From positions 1 to 47,440 of the forward strand of contig CAYVFI010000045.1 in the NCBI GenBank assembly GCA_964450955.1: a stretch of DNA of 47,440 bases, read 5' to 3'. The DNA comes from CAYNWT01 sp964450955. GTDB lineage: Bacteria > Planctomycetota > Planctomycetia > Planctomycetales > Planctomycetaceae. The notes under the pieces were generated by a model. It was not told where the DNA came from. It made no database searches and saw nothing but the letters and a program-made list of their open reading frames with translations. Below, piece by piece: positions 32,964-40,810 of this stretch (positions within the stretch are counted from its first letter, which is position 1; every line of letters begins with the position of its first letter). The position numbers were made by a program, and so were the translations under genes.

Positions 32964-34288
32964 TTTTTCTCTCCGGATGGAGTGAGTGTTTCAAACGTAG
33001 CCAACAAGCGGTCGCGCTCTGGCTTGATGTCGAATGGCATGAGCATTCTGAACGTCACTTTTCGCGGGCGCTTAGGCTTTTTAGTGATTTCATTCTGGCC
33101 GACCTTGCGCTTGCGTTGTTTGAGTCGAGAAGCCCACTTAGTCATTTGGTTCTGCTTTTTAACGATCTCACCAGTGCGGCGTTCGAAGTCCTGAATGACT
33201 CGATTCCGATAGGTCCCCAGATCGTTGGCCTGTGCGACGACCCCATTCGCTCTATCGACGATAGACCAGTACTCAGCCTGCCACCTTGCGAGTTCTTGTT
33301 GAAGCAGGAACTCCTGTGTGTTCTGATCGCGCGGCGGTACCCCAGTGCGTGTTCTTCCTGGGTTCGTTGTCCCAAATGCCTGAAACGCCGTGATCCGCTT
33401 CAGCACGTCATCAATCGACAGCCTGACGCTTCGGGCCTGGCGGTCCAGGAATTGGTAGTCACGATCCAGCCGACCAAACTCGGCAGCAATCCTGGATAGA
33501 GTTTCCTGGATGGCCTCGCGGAGGTCTGTCTTGTCGAGTTCTGAAGTCTTTGATTCTTTGTTGACTTCCTTAAGTCGGTTCTCAATTTTGCTGATTGTTG
33601 CTCGACTCTCTGCTGCCGCTTTCTTCGCAGCCGCCGCAATTCGAGCGGTGTCGTCCTGAAGTTCGGCGGCATACCGGTTCTCAATGGCCAACCTTCCCGC
33701 CGCCCACGAATCTGCAAGCCCGGCCGCGTCAAGGACGGGACGGACTTTCTGTTCAACCGCTTCGATCTCAGCAATGGCCGTGGCTTTGGTTGTGGTCTTC
33801 TTTACTGCAGCCAGGATCTCACTGATCCACCGCGCTATTGCAACACGTTCACTGTGTTGCTGTTTGTCGTTTGCTGTAGCAAGCTGCTGCGCCAACGTCT
33901 GAATTTCCATCAGTCCTTTCTTGCGGTTCTTTGTCGAGCCGATCAGAAGCCAGGCCGCAGTTTTTCGGGCAGGGAAGTATGTCTGAGAACTTCCATCTGC
34001 GGACTTCGCAAACAATTCCATCGCCTCGTCGCGTTTCATGCGGCGATACTGGATAAGTCCCCAGGCGTAGAGAACGCGCGAGTCGCCCGGGCTGATGCGT
34101 TTCGCCTGTTCGAACAAAGCCTGAGCTTTTGTTGCAGACCGCTTCGCTCCGATGCCGGCTTCGAACATTCGTGAGACGACGTCGTGCAGCGTAGCCTGTT
34201 GGGTGCTTGAGAGTTGTTTGGTTTGACTGAGCGCGGGTGAGATGCAAGCTGTCAGCAATACGAAAACGGGTAAGCAAAAACGGTTCAT
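32960..34288 (-). CDS. Exported TPR-like and coiled-coil protein, middle gene of the VWA-Hint operon
   Basis: 442 residues with a signal peptide NRFCLPVFVLLTACISPALS. Residues 35-110 look like TPR/Sel1-type helices (ATKAQALFEQAKRISPGDSRVLYAWGLIQYRRMKRDEAMELFAKSA). Residues about 180-345 are long charged helices, probably coiled coil (AAAAKKAAAESRATISKIENRLKEVNKESK, then LREAIQETLSRIAAEFGRLDRDY). The C-terminal 80 residues are very basic (RLKQRKRKVGQNEITKKPKRPRK). No enzyme motif. Overlaps both neighbours by 4 bases, so the three products are made together; a scaffold role linking VWA and Hint partners is inference only. Confidence 0.75.
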   Translation of the reverse strand: MNRFCLPVFVLLTACISPALSQTKQLSSTQQATLHDVVSRMFEAGIGAKRSATKAQALFEQAKRISPGDSRVLYAWGLIQYRRMKRDEAMELFAKSADGSSQTYFPARKTAAWLLIGSTKNRKKGLMEIQTLAQQLATANDKQQHSERVAIARWISEILAAVKKTTTKATAIAEIEAVEQKVRPVLDAAGLADSWAAGRLAIENRYAAELQDDTARIAAAAKKAAAESRATISKIENRLKEVNKESKTSELDKTDLREAIQETLSRIAAEFGRLDRDYQFLDRQARSVRLSIDDVLKRITAFQAFGTTNPGRTRTGVPPRDQNTQEFLLQQELARWQAEYWSIVDRANGVVAQANDLGTYRNRVIQDFERRTGEIVKKQNQMTKWASRLKQRKRKVGQNEITKKPKRPRKVTFRMLMPFDIKPERDRLLATFETLTPSGEKK

Positions 34289-35526
34289 CGAATCTCCCAG
34301 AGCTCTCCAAAGTTGTTCGCTGTGAGGCTCTTTAGAAATTTGCGTTCGGTGTCTGTCAGGTCAATTCCCAGGGCCGTGATTGACACCTGGGTAAACTCAT
34401 TTTTTTCCGTCAGCAGACGAACGATCTCACTCGGATTAACAACTCTTCCGCTGGTTGGCCTGCCATCGTTGAGAACCACGATCAGTTCCAGATTACGACC
34501 GTCGTTCAGTGCCAGGTCCACGGCGTCGTAAAAGCTGGTCATGTTTTCCGGGATCAGGGAGAACGCGAACCGAGTTGCGTCAAGGCGATTTTGCAACGTA
34601 GCTGGCACACCTCCTTTGGCCCACAGTGACAGTTCTTCGTTGTATCCGAGTACGTTGAAGCGTGTCTCTGGTCTGAGTTCTTTGAAGAGACGCTGTAGTT
34701 CCAGCTGGACTTTCCGCATGCGTGTGACGCCGTCGACGGTCGACAGCATGCTTTTTGAGTGATCAATGACAAATAGTACCCGATACGCATGGATTGGCAC
34801 ATGAAAGAAGTGCGGCACGGCATGCGGCCAGGGTATGTCTTTCACGTTGTAAAGTGCGACAGCGGTTTCGAAATCGAAGGTGTCGCGATTAGCCTTCCAC
34901 CAGTCCTGCCAACGATCTGTGTGACCGCCGTGGTTCTGCCCGGTCAATCGCATCAGGTGCTTAGTCGCTTCGTAGCGCAGCTGACCCGGGTGTTTGTCGT
35001 GAGCGTCGATTATGAAGTCCACCGCGCGCGGTTCTTTGTAGTTGGCGATCCCGTCCAGGATCGCGCGGCGCATTCCGAAAGAACTGGTGTACTCCGGTCG
35101 GATTGTGAGTTCCGTCAGTGCCTCGAACGCCTCGGGGGATTTACGTTCGGACATTGTCGAAGCCGCAACAATCGCGACCGGAGTCACCGATGATTCGCTT
35201 AGCTCGTTTTGCCGACTGGTGAGTTCAGGTTGGTGCAGGCTGCAGAACAGTCCAACGGCGACCAGGGTGCTCCGCTGCAGCCGTTTGCGTTTCAGCCCCA
35301 GGTCGATGGCCTCCGCCAACGCGCCGCCGACTGTAGTGTCGCGGACCGCGTTTCTGGCCAAAGCAAGTTCCGCAAGTCGGGCTTGTTCAGACCCGTTTCG
35401 AAAAGCCTTGAGCAACCGAGTTGGCTTGAATATCAGCCGTTTGTCTTGCTGTGCCTGTGCGGGATTCACACAGTTTAGGAACGACAAAGAAAGCAGGACG
35501 GCAAGGAAGGTCGGCGAGTTGGCCAT
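34285..35526 (-). CDS. Exported HEAT-like / von Willebrand A domain protein, first gene of the VWA-Hint operon
   Basis: 413 residues from the ATG at 35526, which gives a clean signal peptide (ANSPTFLAVLLSLSFLNCVNPAQAQ); an in-frame ATG at 35583 is less likely. Residues 25-220: HEAT-like helical repeats closing in HLMRLTGQNHGGHTDRWQDWWKANRD. Residues about 245-413: a VWA domain with an intact MIDAS, YRVLFVIDHSKSM (DxSxS), a Thr in ENMTSFYDAVDLALND and Asp in LIVVLNDGRPTSG. Such domains bind a divalent metal and a protein partner. The HEAT+VWA layout is frequent in planctomycetes, but the operon partners are unusual. ATGA overlap with the next gene. Confidence 0.82.
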   Translation of the reverse strand: MANSPTFLAVLLSLSFLNCVNPAQAQQDKRLIFKPTRLLKAFRNGSEQARLAELALARNAVRDTTVGGALAEAIDLGLKRKRLQRSTLVAVGLFCSLHQPELTSRQNELSESSVTPVAIVAASTMSERKSPEAFEALTELTIRPEYTSSFGMRRAILDGIANYKEPRAVDFIIDAHDKHPGQLRYEATKHLMRLTGQNHGGHTDRWQDWWKANRDTFDFETAVALYNVKDIPWPHAVPHFFHVPIHAYRVLFVIDHSKSMLSTVDGVTRMRKVQLELQRLFKELRPETRFNVLGYNEELSLWAKGGVPATLQNRLDATRFAFSLIPENMTSFYDAVDLALNDGRNLELIVVLNDGRPTSGRVVNPSEIVRLLTEKNEFTQVSITALGIDLTDTERKFLKSLTANNFGELWEIR

Positions 35527-35814
35527 AGTGGAAACCTGTTTGGTGGGGCACGACCAGAAACGAGTTCTTTCAAAGAGGTTCAATGTAAATCGTTAACAAT
35601 TGGAGATTTGTTGTGCGGTGATTTTAAATGCTTTATTGGTCGTGGTTTATGGTTGGCGTTGGCGGATCGACTGATTGAACTTGCGATTCAACTTTCGAAC
35701 GATCGACTTGAAGCGTGCGATTACGCCGGGACAGACCGCCGGTCGCTTCCCGTCTGTGAATAAATCCCCCGCCGAGCTAAGCCCGGTGGTAATCCACATC
35801 AATGAGGCCTGTCA

Positions 35815-36870
35815 TCAAAGGATCAGCATCGCGTCTCCGTAACTGTAAAACCGGTACCGCTGGGCGATCGCGGTTCGATAGGCTTCCTGCAGCAGTTCAA
35901 GGTCGGCGAACGCAGCCACCAGCATCAGCAGCGTCGATTTTGGCAAATGGAAATTCGTCAACAAGCCATCGACCGATTGGAACTTGTACGGTGGCCGAAT
36001 AAAAATGTCTGTGTCACCGGCGAATTGCGTCAGCTGTCCCGTCGCTGCACTGGCACTTTCAAGAGTCCTGACGGAGGTGGTTCCAATCGCGATCGCTCGA
36101 CCGCCATCGCTGCGCGCGGTGTTGATGCGGTCGGCTGTGGCCGCGTCGATGATGCAACGTTCTGAATGCATCACGTGTTCGTCAATGTTGTCGGTGCTGA
36201 CCGGTCTGAACGTGCCGATGCCGACGTGCAGCGTCACGAACTCCCGATAGACTCCCAGTGCCTGACACTGTTCCAGAATCGATGGCGTCAGATGCAGCCC
36301 CGCCGTCGGAGCCGCAATCGCTCCGGCTTCTTTGGCAAACGTGGTTTGGTAGCGAGTGCGATCGTTTTCGTTGGCGACCTTGCGTCCGATGTACGGAGGC
36401 AAGGGCAGGGTGCCAAACCTGGTCAGCAGTTCTACCGCGCCCGTTGGGCTGTTAGGCTTCGCGAACCAGACACCTTCTTCGCGTTCAATCAGCTTCAAAA
36501 CCAGCGTTTCGTCGCCGTTGTTGCCATGCACGGGGTGTAGCGTCAGCGTTTCGCCCGCCTGCAGTTTGCCTCTGGTTTCCCCAATCAGCCGCCATGTGCC
36601 TGGTTCTGGTTCGTCAAGAAACAAGCCTTCCCACTTGCCACCTGTTTCGGTTCGAACGCCAAACAGTCTCGCCGGAACGACTTTGGTGTTGTTCAGAACC
36701 AGGCAATCCCCGCGGGACAGCAGTTGTGGTAGATCGGCAACCGAATGATGCGATATGGTCCGTTCATGACGGCGAACCACCATCAACTTTGCGTCTTCAC
36801 GGCGCGGTGGGGGTTCTTTCGCCAGCAGTTCGGGCGGGAGTTCGTAATCGTAGTCAGAGAGTTCGTTCAT
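35815..36870 (-). CDS. queA: QueA, S-adenosylmethionine:tRNA ribosyltransferase-isomerase
   Basis: 351 residues from the ATG at 36870; a GTG at 36885 would add five. Diagnostic stretches: LSDYDYELPPELLAKEPPPRREDAKLMV, LPQLLSRGDCLVLNNTKVVPARL, TRYQTTFAKEAGAIAAPTAGLHLT, FVTLHVGIGTFRPV and the C-terminal TDIFIRPPYKFQSVDGLLTNFHLPKSTLLMLVAAFA. It transfers and isomerises the ribose of SAM to preQ1 in tRNA, giving epoxyqueuosine in GUN anticodon tRNAs. No tgt or queG in the window. Divergent from the glycosyltransferase gene; the gap contains the small hairpins cacgggac/gtcccgtg and ggttatg/cataacc. Confidence 0.96.
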   Translation of the reverse strand: MNELSDYDYELPPELLAKEPPPRREDAKLMVVRRHERTISHHSVADLPQLLSRGDCLVLNNTKVVPARLFGVRTETGGKWEGLFLDEPEPGTWRLIGETRGKLQAGETLTLHPVHGNNGDETLVLKLIEREEGVWFAKPNSPTGAVELLTRFGTLPLPPYIGRKVANENDRTRYQTTFAKEAGAIAAPTAGLHLTPSILEQCQALGVYREFVTLHVGIGTFRPVSTDNIDEHVMHSERCIIDAATADRINTARSDGGRAIAIGTTSVRTLESASAATGQLTQFAGDTDIFIRPPYKFQSVDGLLTNFHLPKSTLLMLVAAFADLELLQEAYRTAIAQRYRFYSYGDAMLIL

Positions 36871-37022
36871 TGACGTTGGTAGCACGGGACCATTGTCCCG
36901 TGTCTGTCGCTTTCCGGTAAGATGTCCGTCGCACCACAGGATCTCGTCCCGTGTGGCTGGTTATGTTGGGCATAACCCATCGCCACGACAATGGACCGAC
37001 CACAGGATAATCCGGAGCCAAC

Positions 37023-38129
37023 GTGTCTGAACCAGTTCGCATCGCCTTTTGCATCACCGATCTCGATCGCGGTGGCGCAGAACTCGCGCTGGTTCAGGTC
37101 ATCCGGCGGCTTGATCGTGATCGGTGGGCTCCGCATGTTTACTGCCTGACCCATCGCGGCAAACTGGCGGACGAATTGGAAGAACTGGGTGTCCCGGTCA
37201 GTTGCTACCAACTTAGCAAGTGGAACCTGCCGCTTGTGGTGTGGCGATTGCGTTCGGCGTTGAAGGCTAGTCGCCCCGACATCGTGCAAACGTTCCTGTA
37301 CCACGCGAATATTCTGGGACGCGTTGCGGCCTGGATGGCAGGGGTTCCGCACGTGTTGTCGGGCATCCGTGTGGCAGAGAAACGCAGCTGGTTCCGCCTG
37401 GCCCTGGACCGCTGGACTGACCGGTTCGTGTCGAAGCACGTCTGCGTCAGCGAAGGCGTGAAGCGGTTCTCGGTTAAGCAGGGGGGATTGCCGGAACCAA
37501 AAATGGTTGTGGTTCCCAATGGTGTAGACGTTGATCGGTTCCGGGAGGCCGAACCCGTCGACCTGTCGGCGTTTGGAATCCCCGATGGTGCGTTCACAGT
37601 CCTGTTTGTGGGCCGTTTGGAACCGCAAAAAGCTCCGGATGTGCTGCTTCAGGGGCTTTCCCCACTCTTCCCCCTGCATCCGCACCTGCGTCTGCTGATG
37701 GTCGGAGCTGGGTCGCTGGAAAGTTCGCTCAGGGACCAGGCCGCGGCGCTGAATATCGTTGATAACGTGCACTTTGTCGGGCGGCAGCGCGATATCCCGG
37801 GCATTATGCGGGCCGCGGACTGCCTGGTTCTGACTTCGTTGTGGGAAGGCATGCCCAACGTCGTGCTGGAGGCCATGGCCGCAGGGCTTCCGGTTGTCAC
37901 CACCGACGTGGAAGGCGTGCGAGAGCTTATCGATCCGCCACGAACGGGGATCATTGTTCCGATCGCTGAACCCTACGCTCTGCAGAAGTCAGTCGCCCTT
38001 TTGGTTGGTTCTGACCAACTGCGAACAGACATGGCCGCTGCGGCGCAAGTCCATGTGTCGCAATTGTTTACGTGGGATGCGACAGCCGCTGAGTTTGTCG
38101 CCGTCTATCAGCAGCTGCTGGCGACGTAG
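37023..38129 (+). CDS. GT4-family (GT-B fold) glycosyltransferase
   Basis: 368 residues from a GTG. The N-terminal domain opens RIAFCITDLDRGGAELALVQVIRRL with the glycine-rich acceptor loop of GT-B enzymes. The C-terminal donor domain holds VPNGVDVDRF, LFVGRLEPQKAPDVLLQGL, VGAGSLESSLRDQA, VHFVGRQRDIPGIMRAADCLVL and the E-x7-E motif EGMPNVVLEAMAAGLPVV. Retaining GT4 enzymes build lipid-linked sugars, exopolysaccharides or glycolipids; acceptor and sugar are not evident. Divergent from queA and followed on the same strand by mraZ after 236 bp with its own promoter, so co-transcription with mraZ is unlikely. Confidence 0.9.
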   Translation: MSEPVRIAFCITDLDRGGAELALVQVIRRLDRDRWAPHVYCLTHRGKLADELEELGVPVSCYQLSKWNLPLVVWRLRSALKASRPDIVQTFLYHANILGRVAAWMAGVPHVLSGIRVAEKRSWFRLALDRWTDRFVSKHVCVSEGVKRFSVKQGGLPEPKMVVVPNGVDVDRFREAEPVDLSAFGIPDGAFTVLFVGRLEPQKAPDVLLQGLSPLFPLHPHLRLLMVGAGSLESSLRDQAAALNIVDNVHFVGRQRDIPGIMRAADCLVLTSLWEGMPNVVLEAMAAGLPVVTTDVEGVRELIDPPRTGIIVPIAEPYALQKSVALLVGSDQLRTDMAAAAQVHVSQLFTWDATAAEFVAVYQQLLAT

Positions 38130-38239
38130 CGCGGGCGTTTGAGAAAAATCGAAATTTCTTGAATCGCCAATCGCCCGTAATCACCAACGAACTGTGCCCG
38201 TTTTCCGCGCGCATGGTGCGATGATGTGGGCGGAGTCGC

Positions 38240-38313
38240 TTGACGGTTTCTGATCATCAATTACAACTCGTGGCCATGAGTGGTGAGCAGTGGGGACAAG
38301 TGGGCCACTGTGA
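38240..38313 (+). promoter_or_regulatory. mraZ promoter with MraZ operator: five 10-bp-spaced GTGG/GTGA boxes
   Basis: Putative -35 TTGACG (38240-38245), 16-base spacer, -10 TACAAC (38262-38267). Directly downstream GTGG occurs at 38270, 38280, 38290 and 38300 and GTGA at 38310, exactly one helical turn apart. MraZ of E. coli and Mycoplasma binds tandem repeats containing GTGGGA-type boxes with a 10-bp period upstream of mraZ. The match is seen directly; binding is inferred from the family. Confidence 0.8.
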
Positions 38314-38365
38314 ATCAGATTTGGGACGGAGCCAAAACGCCAACCTTTGAGACACCTCGGCTGAC

Positions 38366-38812
38366 ATGGCTCTCACCGGAACCTTCACAAGAAACCTCGA
38401 TGAAAAACAGCGACTCGCAGTTCCGAAACCGCTGCGAGATGCCTTCGGCGAGGAGAGCGATAGCAAATGTCTGTACGTTGCCCCCGGAACGGAACAATCT
38501 TTGTTTCTCTATTCAGCCAAGGGCTTCGAGGCGCTGGCCGAACGATTCGCATCTCAATCACGTAACGACCCTTCGACTCGGAACTACATGCGTTTGTTCT
38601 ACGCTCGGGCCGAACAGGTCAGCGTTGACTCACAAGGCCGAGTTCGAATTCCAGACAGGCTCATTCAACTTGCAGGGCTGCAACATGAGATCGTTGTCCT
38701 TGGCGTCCACGACCACGCTGAGATTTGGGACAAGGGCCGCTGGGAAGCGTTCCTTGACCAAAGCGGACCCAGCTTCGACGAACTCGCAACCCGGGCCTTG
38801 GATTGGTCCTAG
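38366..38812 (+). CDS. mraZ: MraZ, AbrB-fold transcriptional regulator
   Basis: 148 residues, typical length. Two SpoVT/AbrB-like half-domains each carry the D-x-x-x-R motif: FTRNLDEKQRLAVPKPLRDAF (about 8-28) and VSVDSQGRVRIPDRLIQLA (about 86-104). MraZ forms a large ring and represses the division and cell wall (dcw) cluster by binding tandem GTGG repeats; just such repeats lie upstream. Here it is not followed by rsmH: the next element downstream is tRNA-Val. With rsmH at 3330, the classical mraZ-rsmH pair is split. Planctomycetes lack FtsZ and most dcw genes, so its targets are unclear; autoregulation is probable. Confidence 0.95.
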   Translation: MALTGTFTRNLDEKQRLAVPKPLRDAFGEESDSKCLYVAPGTEQSLFLYSAKGFEALAERFASQSRNDPSTRNYMRLFYARAEQVSVDSQGRVRIPDRLIQLAGLQHEIVVLGVHDHAEIWDKGRWEAFLDQSGPSFDELATRALDWS

Positions 38813-39225
38813 CCCACGTTAACGAACCACTTGATCGACACCTTTTGAATTTACCTGAAGCCCGCTTTTCCTACTCGACATGAACCACACCACGATGCAC
38901 ATCAGCGGAATCGAGCACGGTAAAAGCAACCGTTTTCCGCTGGCTACCGGGCTTTGCGGAATAAACAGCCACGGAGGGCTGTTCTGAGGCACCCGCGGCG
39001 CACTGACTGGCCCCGCAAGGGCTATTTACTCATTGGCAAGCACGGACGCGAGCTGGAGTAAATAGCCCTTGGTGTCTTTGTAGGCTTCACGCAAGCGCAG
39101 CGATTCCGTTTTGCGCAGAACGTTGTTCGAACTGAAAGAACACGACTGGCTTTTGTCCCTGGCCCCTAAGTCACGCCAGCACACTTGAGATCAAAGCAAA
39201 CTCCGTTTACTTTCCTAACTCAACA
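38813..39225. other. Intergenic between mraZ and tRNA-Val
   Basis: No gene. Contains the hairpin aacagcc-acggag-ggctgtt (38964-38983) and the long inverted repeat at 39017-39070. Confidence 0.6.
39017..39070. repeat. Perfect 15-bp inverted repeat, 24-base loop
   Basis: aagggctatttactc (39017-39031) pairs with gagtaaatagccctt (39056-39070). Possible REP-like element; no T-run follows. Confidence 0.75.
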
Positions 39226-39299
39226 GGTCCCTTGGCTCAGTTGGTTAGAGCGTTCGGTTCACATCCGAAAGGTCACTGGTTCGAGTCCAGTAGGGACCA
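39226..39299 (+). tRNA. tRNA-Val, anticodon CAC
   Basis: 74 bases that fold into a complete cloverleaf: acceptor GGTCCCT/AGGGACC, D arm GCTC..GAGC, anticodon stem TTCGG/CCGAA with loop TTCACAT (anticodon CAC, reading GUG), T arm ACTGG-TTCGAGT-CCAGT, discriminator A. CCA is not encoded (the genome continues CTA). A rho-independent terminator follows. Confidence 0.96.
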
Positions 39300-39946
39300 C
39301 TACGCGGGATTTCTGAGTCACACTCGGAAGCCCCGTTTTTCATTCGCAGGACGGAGCGTTCGGGAATCACGCGAAGGCGATAAGCTCGCGAAGGGGAACC
39401 ATCCCCGCGTCCTTCCAAACGCTGACGCTCGGTTTCCAGCTGGGCTTGCAGGGTTTCTTTGCTGGGCAGTTGCAGTTGGTAACGCGACACGAACAGCGAA
39501 TTGTCCATGCCTGCCAGTGCGTACTCGACCAGTGACTGGTTACGCTCGGTGCAAAGCAGGATGCCGACCGGAGGATTGTCGTCTTCGCCGCGGACGTTGC
39601 GGTCGTACCAGCTGACGTACGTGTTCAACTGGCCGATGTTTTCGTAACTGAATGATTCCAACTTCAATTCAACCAACACGTGGCACTTGAGGATGCGGTG
39701 GTAGAAGACGAGGTCGATGAAGTTGTGGGTGTCGCCAATCAGGATGCGCTTTTGACGCGACTCAAAGCAGAAGCCTTCACCCAGCTCCAACAGGAACTCC
39801 TGCAGCTTGTCCAGCAGTTGAGCTTCCAGATCGGTTTCGCTCATGACCTCAGCCGGACGCAGGCCGAGGAATTCGAAGATGTACGGGTCGCGGATGATCG
39901 ACGAATTGGATAGTGCTGAGCAGTTCAGTGAACTGCGATGGTGGTG
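39245..39946 (-). pseudogene. C-terminal fragment of a DUF1016 (YhcG/PDDEXK) nuclease
   Basis: In frame from a TAA at about 39947. Residues resembling the family start at SIIRDPYIFEFLGLRPAEVM and continue through LLDKLQEFLLELGEGFCFESRQKRI, FIDLVFYHRILKCHVLVELKLESF (PDDEXK core with the Asp and the ELK pair intact), GQLNTYVSWYD and NPPVGILLCTERN to LFVSRYQLQLPSKETLQAQLE. The N-terminal DUF1016 domain (about 150 residues) is absent; the residues just before the match (HHHRSSLNCSALSN) are unrelated. At the 3' end the frame runs through the tRNA terminator and stops inside the tRNA on the opposite strand, so the natural C-terminus is also lost. DUF1016 proteins often sit in type I restriction loci. 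Confidence 0.8.
39305..39340 (+). terminator. Intrinsic terminator of tRNA-Val
   Basis: cgggatttctgagt pairs with actcggaagccccg across loop cac (one A-C mismatch, two G-U), followed by five T. Confidence 0.8.
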
Positions 39947-40027
39947 TTAGCTCGGATGGTTCAGGCATGAACTACGCTTTGAGCGTGGACATTCGCAAAT
40001 CCGTCCATCAACGGCGAGCGAGAATAA

Positions 40028-40089
40028 GTAGCATGGGCCCCCGGCCCGTGGAGTTGGTAGGTGAAACACGGGCCGGGGGCCCATGCTAC
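40028..40089. repeat. Perfect 23-bp inverted repeat, 16-base loop (REP-like)
   Basis: Left arm 40028-40050 begins gtagcatgggccc and ends ggcccgtg; right arm 40067-40089 is its exact reverse complement. It stands between the DUF1016 and HsdM fragments. Structure fits a REP/BIME-type mobile palindrome; no transposase nearby. Confidence 0.85.
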
Positions 40090-40109
40090 ATTCCAAAGCG
40101 ACAATGCGG

Positions 40110-40394
40110 TCATGCGTCGCCTCCACTGGAAGTGAGAGCCGCGGCGAGTTCACTTTTGAGTTGGTCGAGTGTTTCGCGGCTGGCGGTCCGGATGTTTTCC
40201 AGTTCGGCTGGCAATTCGTCGGGGTCGCCCGGGCCGGTGTCGGCGTTGTGCGGGTTCTTGATGTCGAGGTTGTAGCCGTTCTCTTTGATCTCTTTGGCAG
40301 AGACTTTCCACGCCAACTCACTGGCTTTGCGGGCTTTGTGTCCACCGATCTTGTTTGGCTTGCCCCACCATTTCTTCTCAGCATCGAACTCGGA
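40110..40394 (-). pseudogene. hsdM: C-terminal fragment of HsdM (type I restriction-modification N6-adenine methyltransferase)
   Basis: About 94 residues: SEFDAEKKWWGKPNKIGGHK, then ASELAWKVSAKEIKENGYNLDIKNPHN and PDELPAELENIRTASRETLDQLKSELAAAL before the stop at 40110. The WKVSxxEIKxxGYNLDxKNPH segment is the standard end of HsdM, the modification subunit. The SAM-binding and NPPY parts (about 400 residues) are missing; upstream the frame reads unrelated residues (DPRPITEASRRSSISCSCVA). Together with the DUF1016 fragment it is a remnant of a type I system. Confidence 0.8.
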
Positions 40395-40810
40395 CGCAAC
40401 GCACGAGCAAGAGATACTCGATCGGCGGGATGCCTCGGTTATCGGACGGGGGTCATTGGACAGCCAATGATCAGGTTTGCGTTCGCGTAACAGACAAGCG
40501 GATGGCGACTCATGCCCGATTGGCTGGAGAATAGGCCCGCGGGATCATGAACTCAACTCCGTGCGGCAAACGCAGAGCTTGCTTTTCGAACTGTTGACTC
40601 CCGCGATTTTGACACCATACTGGCAACGCCGGGATAGGGATTTGGGTTTCTCGAAAAGCGGACACTAAGGGTTCGAATAACAGTTCTCGCCCGCCGTCCG
40701 TGAAGCCCGGCTTCAGACAAATGAGCCCCGTCCGAATTTGCAATCCGGACGGGGCTCCATTTTCACGAAAGGGCATCTGATGCTTCTCTTCGCCGGGCTG
40801 GTCAGTGGAG
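40395..40810. other. Intergenic scar between the HsdM fragment and the DUF1501 gene
   Basis: No gene recognised; probably debris of the type I locus. Ends with the hairpin at 40723-40757. Confidence 0.5.
40723..40757 (-). terminator. Hairpin, probable terminator of the DUF1501 gene
   Basis: Perfect 12-bp stem gagccccgtccg / cggacggggctc, 11-base loop, about 55 bases past the DUF1501 stop. Minus-strand flank is atttg only, so a weak T-run. Confidence 0.6.

Noticed and set aside
36867..37772. 301-residue minus-strand frame
   Set aside because: Antisense of the glycosyltransferase; no motif.
39232..39615. 127-residue plus-strand frame
   Set aside because: Begins inside tRNA-Val and is antisense to the DUF1016 fragment.
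39947..40399. 150-residue minus-strand frame
   Set aside because: Other reading frame of the HsdM fragment, running through the perfect palindrome.
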